Shown here in pieces: positions 49,484 to 58,478 of a stretch of 64,000 nucleotides of DNA. The notes below the pieces were generated by a model. The model did no database searches. It had not been told where the DNA came from and was given only the letters and a program-made list of their open reading frames with translations. Within the stretch, counting starts at the first letter, position 1; each line of letters opens with the position of its first letter. The stretch covers positions 1-64,000 of the forward strand of contig NZ_RCYB01000002.1 in the NCBI RefSeq assembly GCF_004168205.1, written 5' to 3'. Position numbers and translations under genes: made by a program. The DNA comes from Catenibacterium sp. co_0103. GTDB lineage: Bacteria > Bacillota_I > Bacilli_A > Erysipelotrichales > Coprobacillaceae.

Positions 49484-50374
49484 ATGGAATATGTAAAATT
49501 AAATAATGGCATAGAAATGCCACTCATCAGTTTTGGAGTCTATCAGATTCCTAAAGAAGATACTAAGAGATGTGTCTTAGATGCAATTAAGTCAGGATAT
49601 AGAGGCATTGATACAGCACAGAGCTATTTCAATGAAAGTGAAGTAGGAGATGCGATTGTGGAATGTGGTGTACCTAGAGAAGAACTCTTTATTACTACTA
49701 AAGTGTGGATTGATCATTATGGTTATGAAGAGTGTAAGGCTTCAGTAGAAGAATCATTAAGAAAACTAAAAACAGATTATTTGGACTTATGTTTGCTTCA
49801 TCAGCCTTTTAGTGATTATTATGGTGCTTATCGTGCTTTAGAAGAGTTATATGCGGAAGGTAAAATTAAAGCAATTGGTGTTTCTAATTTCTATCCTGAT
49901 CGTTTGACAGATATTTGTATGTTTGATAGAAAGGTTATTCCTGCAGTGAACCAGGTAGAAGTCAATCCTTTTAATGCACAATGGTGTGCTCAGGAAAACA
50001 TGGAAAAACATGGTGTAAAAATGGAAGCATGGGCCCCATTTGGTGAAGGAAGAAATAATCTATTTACTAATGAAACATTAGTTTCTATTGGTAAGAAATA
50101 TAATAAGAGTTCTGCCCAGGTTATGTTGAGATGGCTTGTTCAAAGAGGTGTTATTGTTGCTTGCAAGTCTACTCATATTGAAAGAATGCAGGAAAATATC
50201 AATGTCTTTGATTTTGAATTAACAGAAGAAGACATGAATTCTATTAAAACATTAGATACTAGTAATAGCTTATTCTTCTCTCATAATGATCCTAATATGG
50301 TTGAATGGTTCGACAAGATTGTGAAAGAAAGAAGAGTAAATGAAGATTGTAGAAAAGAAAATAAGAAGTGGTAG
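49484..50374 (+). CDS. Aldo/keto reductase
   Basis: The 296-residue TIM barrel has the catalytic tetrad of the family: Asp and Tyr in GYRGIDTAQSYFNE, Lys in FITTKVWI and His in LCLLHQP, plus the NADPH-binding KSTHIERMQEN end. It reduces aldehydes or ketones, commonly in detoxification. It is a single gene with its own promoter and terminator. The closest functional type in Firmicutes is the 2,5-diketo-D-gluconate reductase-like (YtbE/YvgN) group. Confidence 0.93.
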   Translation: MEYVKLNNGIEMPLISFGVYQIPKEDTKRCVLDAIKSGYRGIDTAQSYFNESEVGDAIVECGVPREELFITTKVWIDHYGYEECKASVEESLRKLKTDYLDLCLLHQPFSDYYGAYRALEELYAEGKIKAIGVSNFYPDRLTDICMFDRKVIPAVNQVEVNPFNAQWCAQENMEKHGVKMEAWAPFGEGRNNLFTNETLVSIGKKYNKSSAQVMLRWLVQRGVIVACKSTHIERMQENINVFDFELTEEDMNSIKTLDTSNSLFFSHNDPNMVEWFDKIVKERRVNEDCRKENKKW

Positions 50375-50376
50375 CT

Positions 50377-50403
50377 AAAAAGACTTCAATTGAAGTCTTT
50401 TTT
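50377..50403. terminator. Convergent terminator
   Basis: AAAAAGACTTC/GAAGTCTTTTT with AATT loop, with T runs on both strands, between the reductase (plus) and the ABC operon (minus). Confidence 0.9.
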
Positions 50404-52508
50404 TAACGGATGTTATGTTTTGATATCATCTTTTGAATGGATACAGGTATAAAGAATTCTATCACAAATGAAGAAGTATAGAATAATGCGATATGTATTT
50501 TTGTGATAGGCATGATTAATGGAATAATCATCATCTTTATTGTGAAAATCATAATCACTTCTAGAATAATCCATACAAATGTACCTAATATTAATGCGTT
50601 TTTCAAGTATGTGCGATAGAAACTGTGATCTATTCTCTTAGTTGTTAAACCCATGTTATAGAGATAGTCTCTTGTCTGTTTCTCTTCTCTTAAAATGAGA
50701 TACTTAAGGTAAAAATAGAAACCATACAATAATATAAAGACAACTGCAATGAATTCTATCAATACTTTCTGATTGTTGTTGATAAGAGAATTGATTGCAT
50801 CATTATCTACAAATGCACCCTCTACCCTAAAACCTAATCTTTCTAATTCATTCTTTACCTGATTGATATTCTTAAGATTATCTACTCTTAATGTATAAGC
50901 ATCTGGACGCCATGGAGTTTTCATGATGATATCAGTCACATCATTTGTAGTGTATTTTGAAGGAAGAACATTTTCGAATGTTACACAACCTTTTTCACTA
51001 TGAGGATCCTCTATACTATAAACGACAACACTTTCTTTGGCTTTAAAAGTTTCCATATGAGGTGCTATACAGTCTCTAGGAATGTAAACATATGGATTTC
51101 CTGTACCGACACTATTTGTACTTATAGCTGATCCTGGTTTTAAAATTCCTCTCACAGGTAGATTCATATAGACAAGTTTAACACAAGGTGTGTTGATATC
51201 GACCCACTCATCACCATCAGATGATGTTCCCATTTGAGAAATACCAGAAGCATTATAGACAGGTATTGGAACCCATAATCCTATTTTTAACTTCTTGATA
51301 TTAATATCTTCTAGTCTAAGGTTATTTTCTTCTAAGAAAGCTTCCATTTTTTCGCTGCTTAAATAGACACCTTTATTATCAGCATGTTTAATAGTGATGT
51401 TTGTATAATCATCCCTGCTATCATAAGTTTGAAGCATAAAGATAGATGAACTACCATTCATATGACCATCAGATAGTGATATCTGATCATAGTTATTTTC
51501 TGTTGCACCATTCATATCATCCGTCCATTCTGAGAAGGTGCTATAGTGAACATCATATCTCCATGTAAGGCGTTCTATGTGACTGACACTTTTAATCTTA
51601 TTATAATCCTGTTGACTCAGAGGTGTTTTTCCAGAATAGTATGTATAATAATCATTCTTATATTTTTCTTTGTAGACAACAAGGTCTCTAGAAGCAACAG
51701 AATTAATTTTGTCTTCATAAGAAGCACTATATGTTCCATAAATATTATAACTATAAGCACATATAATCATTGTGAAAGCAATAAGTATATTCATTACTGT
51801 TCTGAAAGTACGATGCGAAAAACGAATATCCATGTTTTTATCTTTTAGGATAGGTGCTTTTACTAGATTCTTCTCTTTGGATAGATCTCTATCTATGATT
51901 AATGCACCCTCCACTTTATAAAGCGTATCAGCTGCTTGAATCATTCTACTATCATGTGATGCACTAATTACATAATGTCCTTTATCTGCATATTCCTTGA
52001 GAATATGAATCATTGTCTGTGCATAACCTGCATCAAGCGCAGCAGTAGGTTCATCTAAGATGAGTATTTCAGGCTGTCTTATTAAGGCTAAATAAACAGC
52101 AGCACGTGTTTTTTCTCCTCCAGATAAGCTTTTAGGATACTTATTTTCAAGAGGTTTTATACCTAATTGTTCTTCATAATCAGGAATTCTTTTACATCCT
52201 AATTTTTCTAGCTGTTTAATATGACTGCCAATAGTCATTCCTTCTATAAATAAAGGGATCTGATGAACATTTGCGAGATGATTATAAATAAACTTTTGTT
52301 TATTTTCTTCATCAAGAGTATCTATTCTTTCACCTTCATAAAGATAAATACAGTCATAAGCAAATTGGAAGGCTTTAAGAAATGTGGATTTTCCTGATCC
52401 GCTTCTTCCTTTGATAACAGTTAAATGTCCACATTCAGCGCAGAATGAAGCATCTTTAAATAGAGTCTTTTTTCCAAAAGACACATTAAGTTGTTTAATT
52501 TCAAGCAT
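50403..52508 (-). CDS. ABC transporter, ATPase-FtsX-like permease fusion (A2)
   Basis: The 701-residue protein joins an N-terminal ATPase (Walker A GRSGSGKST near 34-42, signature LSGGEKTRA near 127, Walker B ILILDEPTAALD near 147, H-loop in SASHD) to a permease with one membrane segment (about 235-255), a large outside domain of about 330 residues, and three or more segments at the C-terminus (about 590-700). This MacB/FtsX layout is used in bacteriocin or peptide export and self-immunity. ATG at 52508 with GAGGTGG upstream is one base from the end of its partner gene. Confidence 0.85.
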   Translation of the reverse strand: MLEIKQLNVSFGKKTLFKDASFCAECGHLTVIKGRSGSGKSTFLKAFQFAYDCIYLYEGERIDTLDEENKQKFIYNHLANVHQIPLFIEGMTIGSHIKQLEKLGCKRIPDYEEQLGIKPLENKYPKSLSGGEKTRAAVYLALIRQPEILILDEPTAALDAGYAQTMIHILKEYADKGHYVISASHDSRMIQAADTLYKVEGALIIDRDLSKEKNLVKAPILKDKNMDIRFSHRTFRTVMNILIAFTMIICAYSYNIYGTYSASYEDKINSVASRDLVVYKEKYKNDYYTYYSGKTPLSQQDYNKIKSVSHIERLTWRYDVHYSTFSEWTDDMNGATENNYDQISLSDGHMNGSSSIFMLQTYDSRDDYTNITIKHADNKGVYLSSEKMEAFLEENNLRLEDINIKKLKIGLWVPIPVYNASGISQMGTSSDGDEWVDINTPCVKLVYMNLPVRGILKPGSAISTNSVGTGNPYVYIPRDCIAPHMETFKAKESVVVYSIEDPHSEKGCVTFENVLPSKYTTNDVTDIIMKTPWRPDAYTLRVDNLKNINQVKNELERLGFRVEGAFVDNDAINSLINNNQKVLIEFIAVVFILLYGFYFYLKYLILREEKQTRDYLYNMGLTTKRIDHSFYRTYLKNALILGTFVWIILEVIMIFTIKMMIIPLIMPITKIHIALFYTSSFVIEFFIPVSIQKMISKHNIR

Positions 52509-52509
52509 A

Positions 52510-54309
52510 TTAAACCACCTCATTTCTTAGTTCTGTAACAATATCAATCTTTTTGATAAATCTAGATTGCGTTATCACTCTTTCTAAAAGAAGTGCAATT
52601 ATAAATACAAAAGTAGATATAAGAGGTGCTACAAGTGAGAATATGCCTGTTAAAAGCAACATGATAATAGATATAATTGTACTAATTACTAAAACAGCAC
52701 AAAGCCCAATAATGCTTTCGGTAAGAGATATATGAATCAAATCTTTTTCTCTTAAACCAGAAATTCTTAACAAAACAAGTTCGCTCTTTCTTTGCATTAA
52801 TAAATGTGATTCAAGAACAATATCAATAATTATAGCTACAAGAATAATAATACCTGCAAATGTAAACATCAACATTTGATAATAGTTGTTTAAGCTATTC
52901 ATCGATTCTCTATCTGTAAATGAATCATTGATTGTATAACCACTGCTTTCATAGTCTTTAAGAGCTGTTTCTAATTTATCGTATGTATCATAGCAGATTA
53001 CGTATCCTATATATTGTTTATCTTTACTGTTCTTTTCATAAATGGATTTCATTAATGAATAAGGCATGTAGATATATCTTTGACTTTTTACTACATAATG
53101 GACTTTTTTAGAATTTTTAAATACACCATTCATATCAAAACTATGTTCAGTTTGATGCATTCCTTCTCTATCTTTAATTGTTATATCAAGGTTTATTTTA
53201 TTGTTCTTGGATTTCTGATTGAGAATATAGAAGGTAGATTCATCCATATAGATACCATTTTGTTTATCCTGTATAGGTCTATCTATATACTTGGATAAAT
53301 CATCTTCTTTGAAATAAGGCACAATATAAACTTCTTCACCATTTATATCCGTACACATCTTATATAAAGGATATGCATTCTTGTTTTTTAATGTGATGAG
53401 TTTGCTGTAGTCTTGATCTACATATGAATGCTTATCTTTTGTGATAATAGCTTTGTTTTCTAATTGTCCTACTAGCATCTGCATTGCCTGCTTTTTAGAG
53501 TTATGAATAATTCCAGTCATAACCTGACATGAAACAAGACTTAAAACAAAAACCATCAATAAAAGAACATACATGAATCTATAATGTTTCATATATGTTT
53601 TAACATATTCAATACAGAAATTTTGATTAATAGAAGGGGCTGTCCCTTCACCGCTTTGATCTTCTGAAAATAAAAAATCAGAAGATGAAAGCATACCATC
53701 TTCAATCATATAAGTAACATCAGCATATTCTATTGCACATTCAGAATGTGATGCCATAACAATAGTCATATCATGACTCAGTTCTTTTAGGATTTCATAT
53801 ATTTGTATTTCATTATCATGATCTAGAGAAGCAGTCGGTTCATCAAGAATAAGAACCTGTGGATGACTAATAAGGGCACACGCAATAGAAAGTCTTTGTC
53901 TTTCACCAAGAGAAAGTGTCATAACGTTTTGTGAAGGAGAAACATCTAAATGCATCCTATCAAGGCATTTATTTATATCATCATCCGTTAATACTTTATT
54001 ATAAATACGCGCAAAATATTGAAGTGTACCTGTTATATCAAGATGAGGAAGAAGACTGCTTTCTTGTAAAACATAACTTATACGGCTTCTTCTATATTCA
54101 TCTCTTTCCTCTCCTTCTATGAGTTTTCCATCATAGAAATACTTATAACTGCTTTTATTATCCATGAGGGCAATACAATAAAGAAGTGCAGTTTTTCCTG
54201 AACCACTTTTACCTCTTAGAAGAGTAATAGAATGAGCGGGAATACTGAAAGATGCTTGATCTAGAATAACTCTATCATAGGCGATGGTTACATCTTTGAG
54301 TTCAATCAT
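52510..54309 (-). CDS. ABC transporter, ATPase-FtsX-like permease fusion (A1)
   Basis: The 599-residue protein has the same layout: Walker A GKSGSGKT near 33-40, signature LSLGERQRLS near 131, Walker B VLILDEPTASLD, then a membrane segment near 238-260, an outside domain of about 200 residues and C-terminal segments. It is translated with A2, so the two probably form a heterodimer. It lies 52 bases after the bacteriocin-like gene, with a hairpin between (54333-54353). Confidence 0.85.
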   Translation of the reverse strand: MIELKDVTIAYDRVILDQASFSIPAHSITLLRGKSGSGKTALLYCIALMDNKSSYKYFYDGKLIEGEERDEYRRSRISYVLQESSLLPHLDITGTLQYFARIYNKVLTDDDINKCLDRMHLDVSPSQNVMTLSLGERQRLSIACALISHPQVLILDEPTASLDHDNEIQIYEILKELSHDMTIVMASHSECAIEYADVTYMIEDGMLSSSDFLFSEDQSGEGTAPSINQNFCIEYVKTYMKHYRFMYVLLLMVFVLSLVSCQVMTGIIHNSKKQAMQMLVGQLENKAIITKDKHSYVDQDYSKLITLKNKNAYPLYKMCTDINGEEVYIVPYFKEDDLSKYIDRPIQDKQNGIYMDESTFYILNQKSKNNKINLDITIKDREGMHQTEHSFDMNGVFKNSKKVHYVVKSQRYIYMPYSLMKSIYEKNSKDKQYIGYVICYDTYDKLETALKDYESSGYTINDSFTDRESMNSLNNYYQMLMFTFAGIIILVAIIIDIVLESHLLMQRKSELVLLRISGLREKDLIHISLTESIIGLCAVLVISTIISIIMLLLTGIFSLVAPLISTFVFIIALLLERVITQSRFIKKIDIVTELRNEVV

Positions 54310-54332
54310 ATTATTATTCCTTTCTAAATATA

Positions 54333-54353
54333 ACTCCCAGTAGAACTGGGAGT
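54333..54353 (-). other. Hairpin between peptide and transporter genes
   Basis: ACTCCCAG/CTGGGAGT (8-bp perfect stem, loop TAGAA on plus) lies between the peptide stop and the transporter start. With only a short T-rich tail on the minus strand, it may act as a partial terminator that sets the peptide/transporter ratio. Confidence 0.5.
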
Positions 54354-54361
54354 CGTTAAAA

Positions 54362-54755
54362 TTATTTTATATTACATGTAGACCATTTGTCAGTTGCACC
54401 ATTTACAGACCAATGATAAATCATGCTGCCGGAATGGGAAACGTAATTATAATCAGTGCTTGAAAAATTTACTTTTTGTTCACAATGGTAAAAACTAGGA
54501 CTTCTTTTATAAGTTTTTGGACTTCCTGATTTAGTAGCGTATCCACCTTTTCCAGAATAGCCGATACTGGTTGGTGATCCTACTTTCCATCGTGTTGTTT
54601 CGTGAGTATAGTAAGTCGCTGTTACACTAGCAGAGGTTCCTGCACATGTTCCACGTAATGTCTTAGACATTGATGCAGCATAAACGGATTGGATGCTAAT
54701 AAAACATGCAATACCACTTGCTAATAGTAGCTAATAGTATAAATTTCTTATTCAT
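54362..54755 (-). pseudogene. Secreted bacteriocin-like peptide, frameshifted
   Basis: From ATG 54755 (AGGTGA upstream) the frame reads MNKKFILLA then stops early because of a second copy of a 10-bp unit at 54720-54739. Without it, the frame would be 127 residues: a signal peptide MNKKFILLASGIACFISIQSVYA, cleavage near AxA, and a mature part of about 105 residues rich in Thr, Ser, Gly and Tyr with three cysteines (GTCAG, YHCEQ, STCNIK). The open frame from 54670 lacks the signal. A bacteriocin role is inferred from the linked ABC fusions. It does not clearly match lactococcin 972. Confidence 0.75.
54720..54739. repeat. 10-bp tandem duplication in signal peptide
   Basis: Two exact copies of GCTAATAGTA (plus strand), 54720-54729 and 54730-54739. 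Since 10 is not a multiple of 3, the second copy shifts the frame of the signal peptide. Such short tandem units can change copy number by slippage. Confidence 0.95.
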
Positions 54756-54809
54756 AACTGTTCACCTTTAGTATTATTATATATATTACAAAAGCATATA
54801 GATTATTGA

Positions 54810-54825
54810 ATGTAAACCCTTACAT
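54810..54825. promoter_or_regulatory. Operator-like palindrome upstream of peptide gene
   Basis: ATGTAA-ACCC-TTACAT is a perfect inverted repeat about 55 bases before the peptide start codon, where a regulator would sit. The regulator is not in the window. Confidence 0.45.
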
Positions 54826-55096
54826 CACAAAATTAATAATGATTTAAAGCAAAAAGTAAAATTACACTTTAAATTATTATTTAGAGAAATTAGATAGACA
54901 GTGAATTTACTCAAACTATAAAATGTCAGGAGTGCAAAACTCCTATCATTGCTTTTGGCTTGTAAATTTTTTTGGAGGTGTAGTTCCATATATTTTTTGA
55001 TTTGTATTATAGATGAAGAGATGCTAGTTTATCTACCTTTTGTGCTTATTTTTATCAGAAAGAAAAAAAAGTATGTATATTCTATCAATATAATTA

Positions 55097-55126
55097 TTGA
55101 CGTAAATTAATGGCTCATGATAAACT
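55097..55126 (+). promoter_or_regulatory. Promoter for rightward peptide-locus genes
   Basis: TTGACG (55097-55102) and TAAACT (55121-55126) with an 18-base spacer lie 35 bases before an AGGAGG ribosome binding site. Confidence 0.65.
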
Positions 55127-55170
55127 TTTTTTAAAGAAATCGCTTTCATTAATCAACACAAGGAGGAGAT

Positions 55171-55707
55171 AGGAATAAAATAATATCATTTTTAATTTGC
55201 CTTACGTTAGCACTAACTTGTTTAATTGCTAATCCTGTTTATGGAGAAGATGATGGTTTTAGTTTAACTGGAGACGAATACTTAGAAATTTATAATGCTG
55301 CATTTGCCAAACAAACTAACAGTTATAAAACTGTCTACAGAGACCAAAATATTACTATGGATATGCTAAAAGCTTCCATAAAAACGTACACTTATAATGA
55401 ATATTTCAAAAGCGTAAAATGGATAACAAGAAAAGGTGAAGTTTCTTTAAGCATTACTCCTACAAATAAATTATATGGTCGTACCTATAATAATGCAAAT
55501 GTACTAGCAGTTCATGCAGCTACAGCCTGGAGTTTGTTATACAAAAAACATAAGTCAAGTAGCAAATGGAAAAACACAGCTAGTATGGAGGCACAATTTA
55601 ATTGCCATGTTATATTTGCAGGGCCTAATAAAACACCTTGGAATATCGAGCCACATAGAACTGAAACAAATTGGGCAATTGTTGTTAAAAATTTTTGCAA
55701 TCCTTAA
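55171..55707 (+). pseudogene. DUF2599-like secreted protein lacking a start codon
   Basis: The frame after AGGAGG-AGAT begins with AGG where ATG is expected, then NKIISFLICLTLALTCLIANPVYG, a clean signal peptide, and a 155-residue mature protein. The end (WKNTASMEAQFNCHVIF, KTPWNIEPHR, FCNP) matches the DUF2599 family. There is no ATG, GTG or TTG from the stop at 55150 until ATG 55357 (inside the domain). One base change (55172) would restore the start. Translation from AGG or a nearby ATA/ATT is possible but poor. It heads the rightward operon. Confidence 0.75.
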
Positions 55708-56075
55708 AGAAAAAATTGATATATTTGGTGATTATCTGCGTCATATCATCGCTGTATATCAATTTAAAGCCATCTTATAAAATCAAAGTTGAAACAATCC
55801 GCGACATCTCCCTATTTGATTCTGATAAGGAATACTTTGTCTATTTCGGTAGGCCTTCTTGTCCGAATTGTATAAAATTTCAACGTTACATTAACAATAA
55901 TGATTATCGATTGCCCAAAAAAATTTATTACTTTAATACTGACTACTGGAGAAAAAGTGGTGCCACAAATAAAATATGCAAGGAATTTAATGTTAAAGAA
56001 GTTCCTTCACTGATTAAAATTAAAAGTGGGAAAACTGTAGAGAAAAGAGATTTATCAAAATTTATAGAAAAATAA
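55695..56075 (+). CDS. Membrane-anchored thioredoxin-like protein
   Basis: The 126-residue protein has an N-terminal membrane anchor (KKKLIYLVIICVISSLYIN) and a thioredoxin-like fold with the CPNC active site (FGRPSCPNCIKFQRYI, near residues 55-60), and a cis-Pro loop (VKEVPSLIKI). It starts with TTG inside the end of the DUF2599-like gene (13-base overlap). It likely makes or repairs disulfides outside the membrane, as in bacteriocin accessory proteins; both secreted proteins of this locus contain cysteines. Confidence 0.75.
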   Translation: MQSLKKKLIYLVIICVISSLYINLKPSYKIKVETIRDISLFDSDKEYFVYFGRPSCPNCIKFQRYINNNDYRLPKKIYYFNTDYWRKSGATNKICKEFNVKEVPSLIKIKSGKTVEKRDLSKFIEK

Positions 56076-56166
56076 TATATCTGCTGATAGGCGATTTCTT
56101 TTATTAAACTTAAGGAAAGGAAACAAACATTCCTGTATTTAAAAGGTATGTTTCTATTATATAATC

Positions 56167-56436
56167 ATGTCTACAACTATTTTTTACTTTTTAATTGTAT
56201 TAATTTTACAGTTATTCTTATTCCTATTTATCAAGCGTAATCATAATAATAGCGTACTACTTGTTTTGATTTCTTTAGGTATTTCTATATCTGCTGCGTT
56301 ATCTTTCTGGAATACAGCTATTCTTATCGATGAATTAGGGATAAGTTCAAGTATTTTCAATTCATTATTCTTTGATACATCTATCATATTATCTTTAATT
56401 AATATGTATACTGTACTTAAAGAGAAATTGTATTAG
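56167..56436 (+). CDS. Small membrane protein, possible immunity protein
   Basis: The 89-residue protein has three hydrophobic segments (TTIFYFLIVLILQLFLFLFI, SVLLVLISLGISISAALSFW, SIILSLINMY). It follows the thioredoxin-like gene by 91 bases. No strong ribosome binding site is seen. A self-immunity role is inferred only from the locus. Confidence 0.55.
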   Translation: MSTTIFYFLIVLILQLFLFLFIKRNHNNSVLLVLISLGISISAALSFWNTAILIDELGISSSIFNSLFFDTSIILSLINMYTVLKEKLY

Positions 56437-56490
56437 TACTGATATTAATTTTCATTTCTGAGACTTTTATTGATTGAATTGTACGTATGT

Positions 56491-56664
56491 ATGCACACTT
56501 ATCTTTATATTATTTTTATATTTAATTGGTTTAATTTTAAAAGAATTGATATTGATTATATTAAAATAACTATTTTTTCTCTTATGGTTGTTCTGGCATT
56601 GGTTTTGTTTAAGAAAAAAATAAATGTCGGAGTATCGAATGATATTGGAATTTATTTAGACTAA
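56491..56664 (+). CDS. Possible small membrane protein
   Basis: A 57-residue frame with two hydrophobic stretches (TYLYIIFIFNWFNF and ITIFSLMVVLALVLF). There is no good ribosome binding site and the frame could begin earlier at 56470. Codon use is AT-driven. It precedes the terminator at 56695. Confidence 0.3.
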   Translation: MHTYLYIIFIFNWFNFKRIDIDYIKITIFSLMVVLALVLFKKKINVGVSNDIGIYLD

Positions 56665-56694
56665 TTAAATATGCTTGGAGGGTTACTCAAGTTA

Positions 56695-56732
56695 TAAAAA
56701 CGCCATGTGTGTGAACACCTGGCGTTTTTTTT
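56695..56732. terminator. Bidirectional terminator
   Basis: AAAAACGCCA and TGGCGTTTTTTTT with inner GTGT/ACAC pairing form a strong stem with T runs on both sides. It ends the rightward peptide-locus genes and the leftward B transporter operon. Confidence 0.9.
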
Positions 56733-56816
56733 GAACTATTAACTTATGGAATAACTCTTTGCATATTTTGCTTTTTTCTTAAAAGCAGAGATGATTGATT
56801 ATTCCAATTTAGTTGA

Positions 56817-58478
56817 TCACTTATTATAATTGGGTTGATCAAGCCTTCCAATCTTATGAATGCATAGTGTAGTAATAAATTCTTCTAGTAGAATGCTGAA
56901 GAACCATAATAAGCATGCGTAGAGAATAATAGGTATATGCATCATGAAAGTCATAAATATACTTATGATTAGTAGTATGATTAAATAGAATACGTAGTAG
57001 TAAACATAATCGTATCGTGCAAGAGATTTTAACTCTTTAATACTTAATCCATTCTCATATAGGAAGAAGTATTCATCCTTGTTGGAATCAATCGTCTTTT
57101 GACGATGATAGATAAGAATAATCAACATGATAATAAATATTGCACATATTAACATCAGTAAACTATTCATCATTCTAGAATTAATCTGAGTGAGGTAATC
57201 AAGATTCACATTAGAATATACTGTTAAGTGAGGATCAATATCATTGATTTGTGAAAGAATACTAGATATATATTGTGCATCATCCACTCTCACAAGTAAC
57301 ATCTTTACATCATCAATCTCAAAGTATTTCCTATATATAGCTTCAGGAAGATAGAGTACATCATCTCCTTGAGAAGAAATAGTATTCTTTTTGCTTATGT
57401 AGGATGAAACATGAAAAGTATGATGGTTGATGGTGATGTCTTTACCTAAATTCTTGATTGTACGAGATGCTTTGATTGTATCACCAGTATAGGATTGTAC
57501 AATTAAAGTATCAGTCACTGTTTCATAGAATGGAGTGACATGAATATGTTCTATTCCATTGAGGTCTCTTCTTATATCCATTCTAATGGGCTCAGTAATA
57601 GAATCATAAGCATTCTTACTATTATTTCCATAATAGAGGCGTACATCTAATAGTTTCTCTTGTATCGCATTAATCTCATGTGAATAGTATGTACGATATC
57701 CTAATATACCTATAGTCATAGAAAGAATCAAACCAAAAAGTATATATAGGATTTTAGAAGAACGTATAAGATGTTTCTTGTAATAAGATAAATAGTTTTG
57801 TGGTTTTCTATTAATAGAAGTGGTTTCTAGTTTTTCTATTGAACTCTTTTTGAGAGGTACTATTTTATGATTCTGAATCTCATAGAGATCATCTGCATAA
57901 TCAAGAATACGTTTATCATGAGTTGCGATAAGAACGCATACAGGATGTGTATGAATATAATCACTCAGTAGTTCTATTAATAACTTGCAGTTAATAGAAT
58001 CTAGAGAAGCAGTTGGTTCATCTAAAAGAAGGAGAGAAGGGTCTTTCATCAACGCAAAGGCGATAGCTGCACGTTGTCTTTCTCCTCCTGATACATGATC
58101 AGGTGTCTGATTGAGTAGATGTTCTATCTTCATAGAACATAGAATATCATTCATTCTAGTTTCATTATATTCCTGTCCGGAGAGTAGGAATGCGAATTCC
58201 ATATTCTCTTTAATGGTCATGTTATTGAATAATGTACTTTCTTGATGTACATAACCAATCTTTTCTTTCCTTGTAGTAAGAGGGTCATCAATAGAATGAC
58301 CCTCCATTAAATAATCACAGGCTAAAGGGGCTACAAGTCCTAATTGATTCAATAAGGTTGTTTTACCTGTACCACTTTTTCCTTTGATCATAGTAATGCT
58401 GTTGTTAGATAAGGTGATGCTGGCATCATCAAAGATTACTCTATCAAATGTGATAGAAAGATGTTTAATATCAATCAT
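56817..58478 (-). CDS. ABC transporter, ATPase-FtsX-like permease fusion (B2)
   Basis: The 553-residue protein has Walker A GKSGTGKT near 33-40, signature VSGGERQRAA near 129, Walker B LLLLDEPTASLD, then a membrane segment near 240-262, an outside domain of about 150 residues and three C-terminal segments. It overlaps the upstream partner by 8 bases. Same family as A1/A2 but diverged; the pair likely forms a second exporter. Confidence 0.85.
   Translation of the reverse strand: MIDIKHLSITFDRVIFDDASITLSNNSITMIKGKSGTGKTTLLNQLGLVAPLACDYLMEGHSIDDPLTTRKEKIGYVHQESTLFNNMTIKENMEFAFLLSGQEYNETRMNDILCSMKIEHLLNQTPDHVSGGERQRAAIAFALMKDPSLLLLDEPTASLDSINCKLLIELLSDYIHTHPVCVLIATHDKRILDYADDLYEIQNHKIVPLKKSSIEKLETTSINRKPQNYLSYYKKHLIRSSKILYILFGLILSMTIGILGYRTYYSHEINAIQEKLLDVRLYYGNNSKNAYDSITEPIRMDIRRDLNGIEHIHVTPFYETVTDTLIVQSYTGDTIKASRTIKNLGKDITINHHTFHVSSYISKKNTISSQGDDVLYLPEAIYRKYFEIDDVKMLLVRVDDAQYISSILSQINDIDPHLTVYSNVNLDYLTQINSRMMNSLLMLICAIFIIMLIILIYHRQKTIDSNKDEYFFLYENGLSIKELKSLARYDYVYYYVFYLIILLIISIFMTFMMHIPIILYACLLWFFSILLEEFITTLCIHKIGRLDQPNYNK

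Larger units (their letters stand above)
54756..55170. other. Divergent control region of the peptide locus
   Basis: This 415-bp gap separates the leftward peptide gene from the rightward DUF2599-like gene. It has a 16-bp palindrome at 54810-54825, a GGAGT/ACTCC hairpin near 54930-54944, a plus-strand promoter at 55097-55126 and AGGAGG at 55161-55166. A GGAGGTG near 54974-54980 precedes only a short frame without a good start. No gene is supported here. Confidence 0.5.

Noticed and set aside
54362..54670. Peptide called as lactococcin 972
   Set aside because: The transporter context is similar, but the mature sequence has three cysteines and does not show a clear lactococcin 972 pattern.
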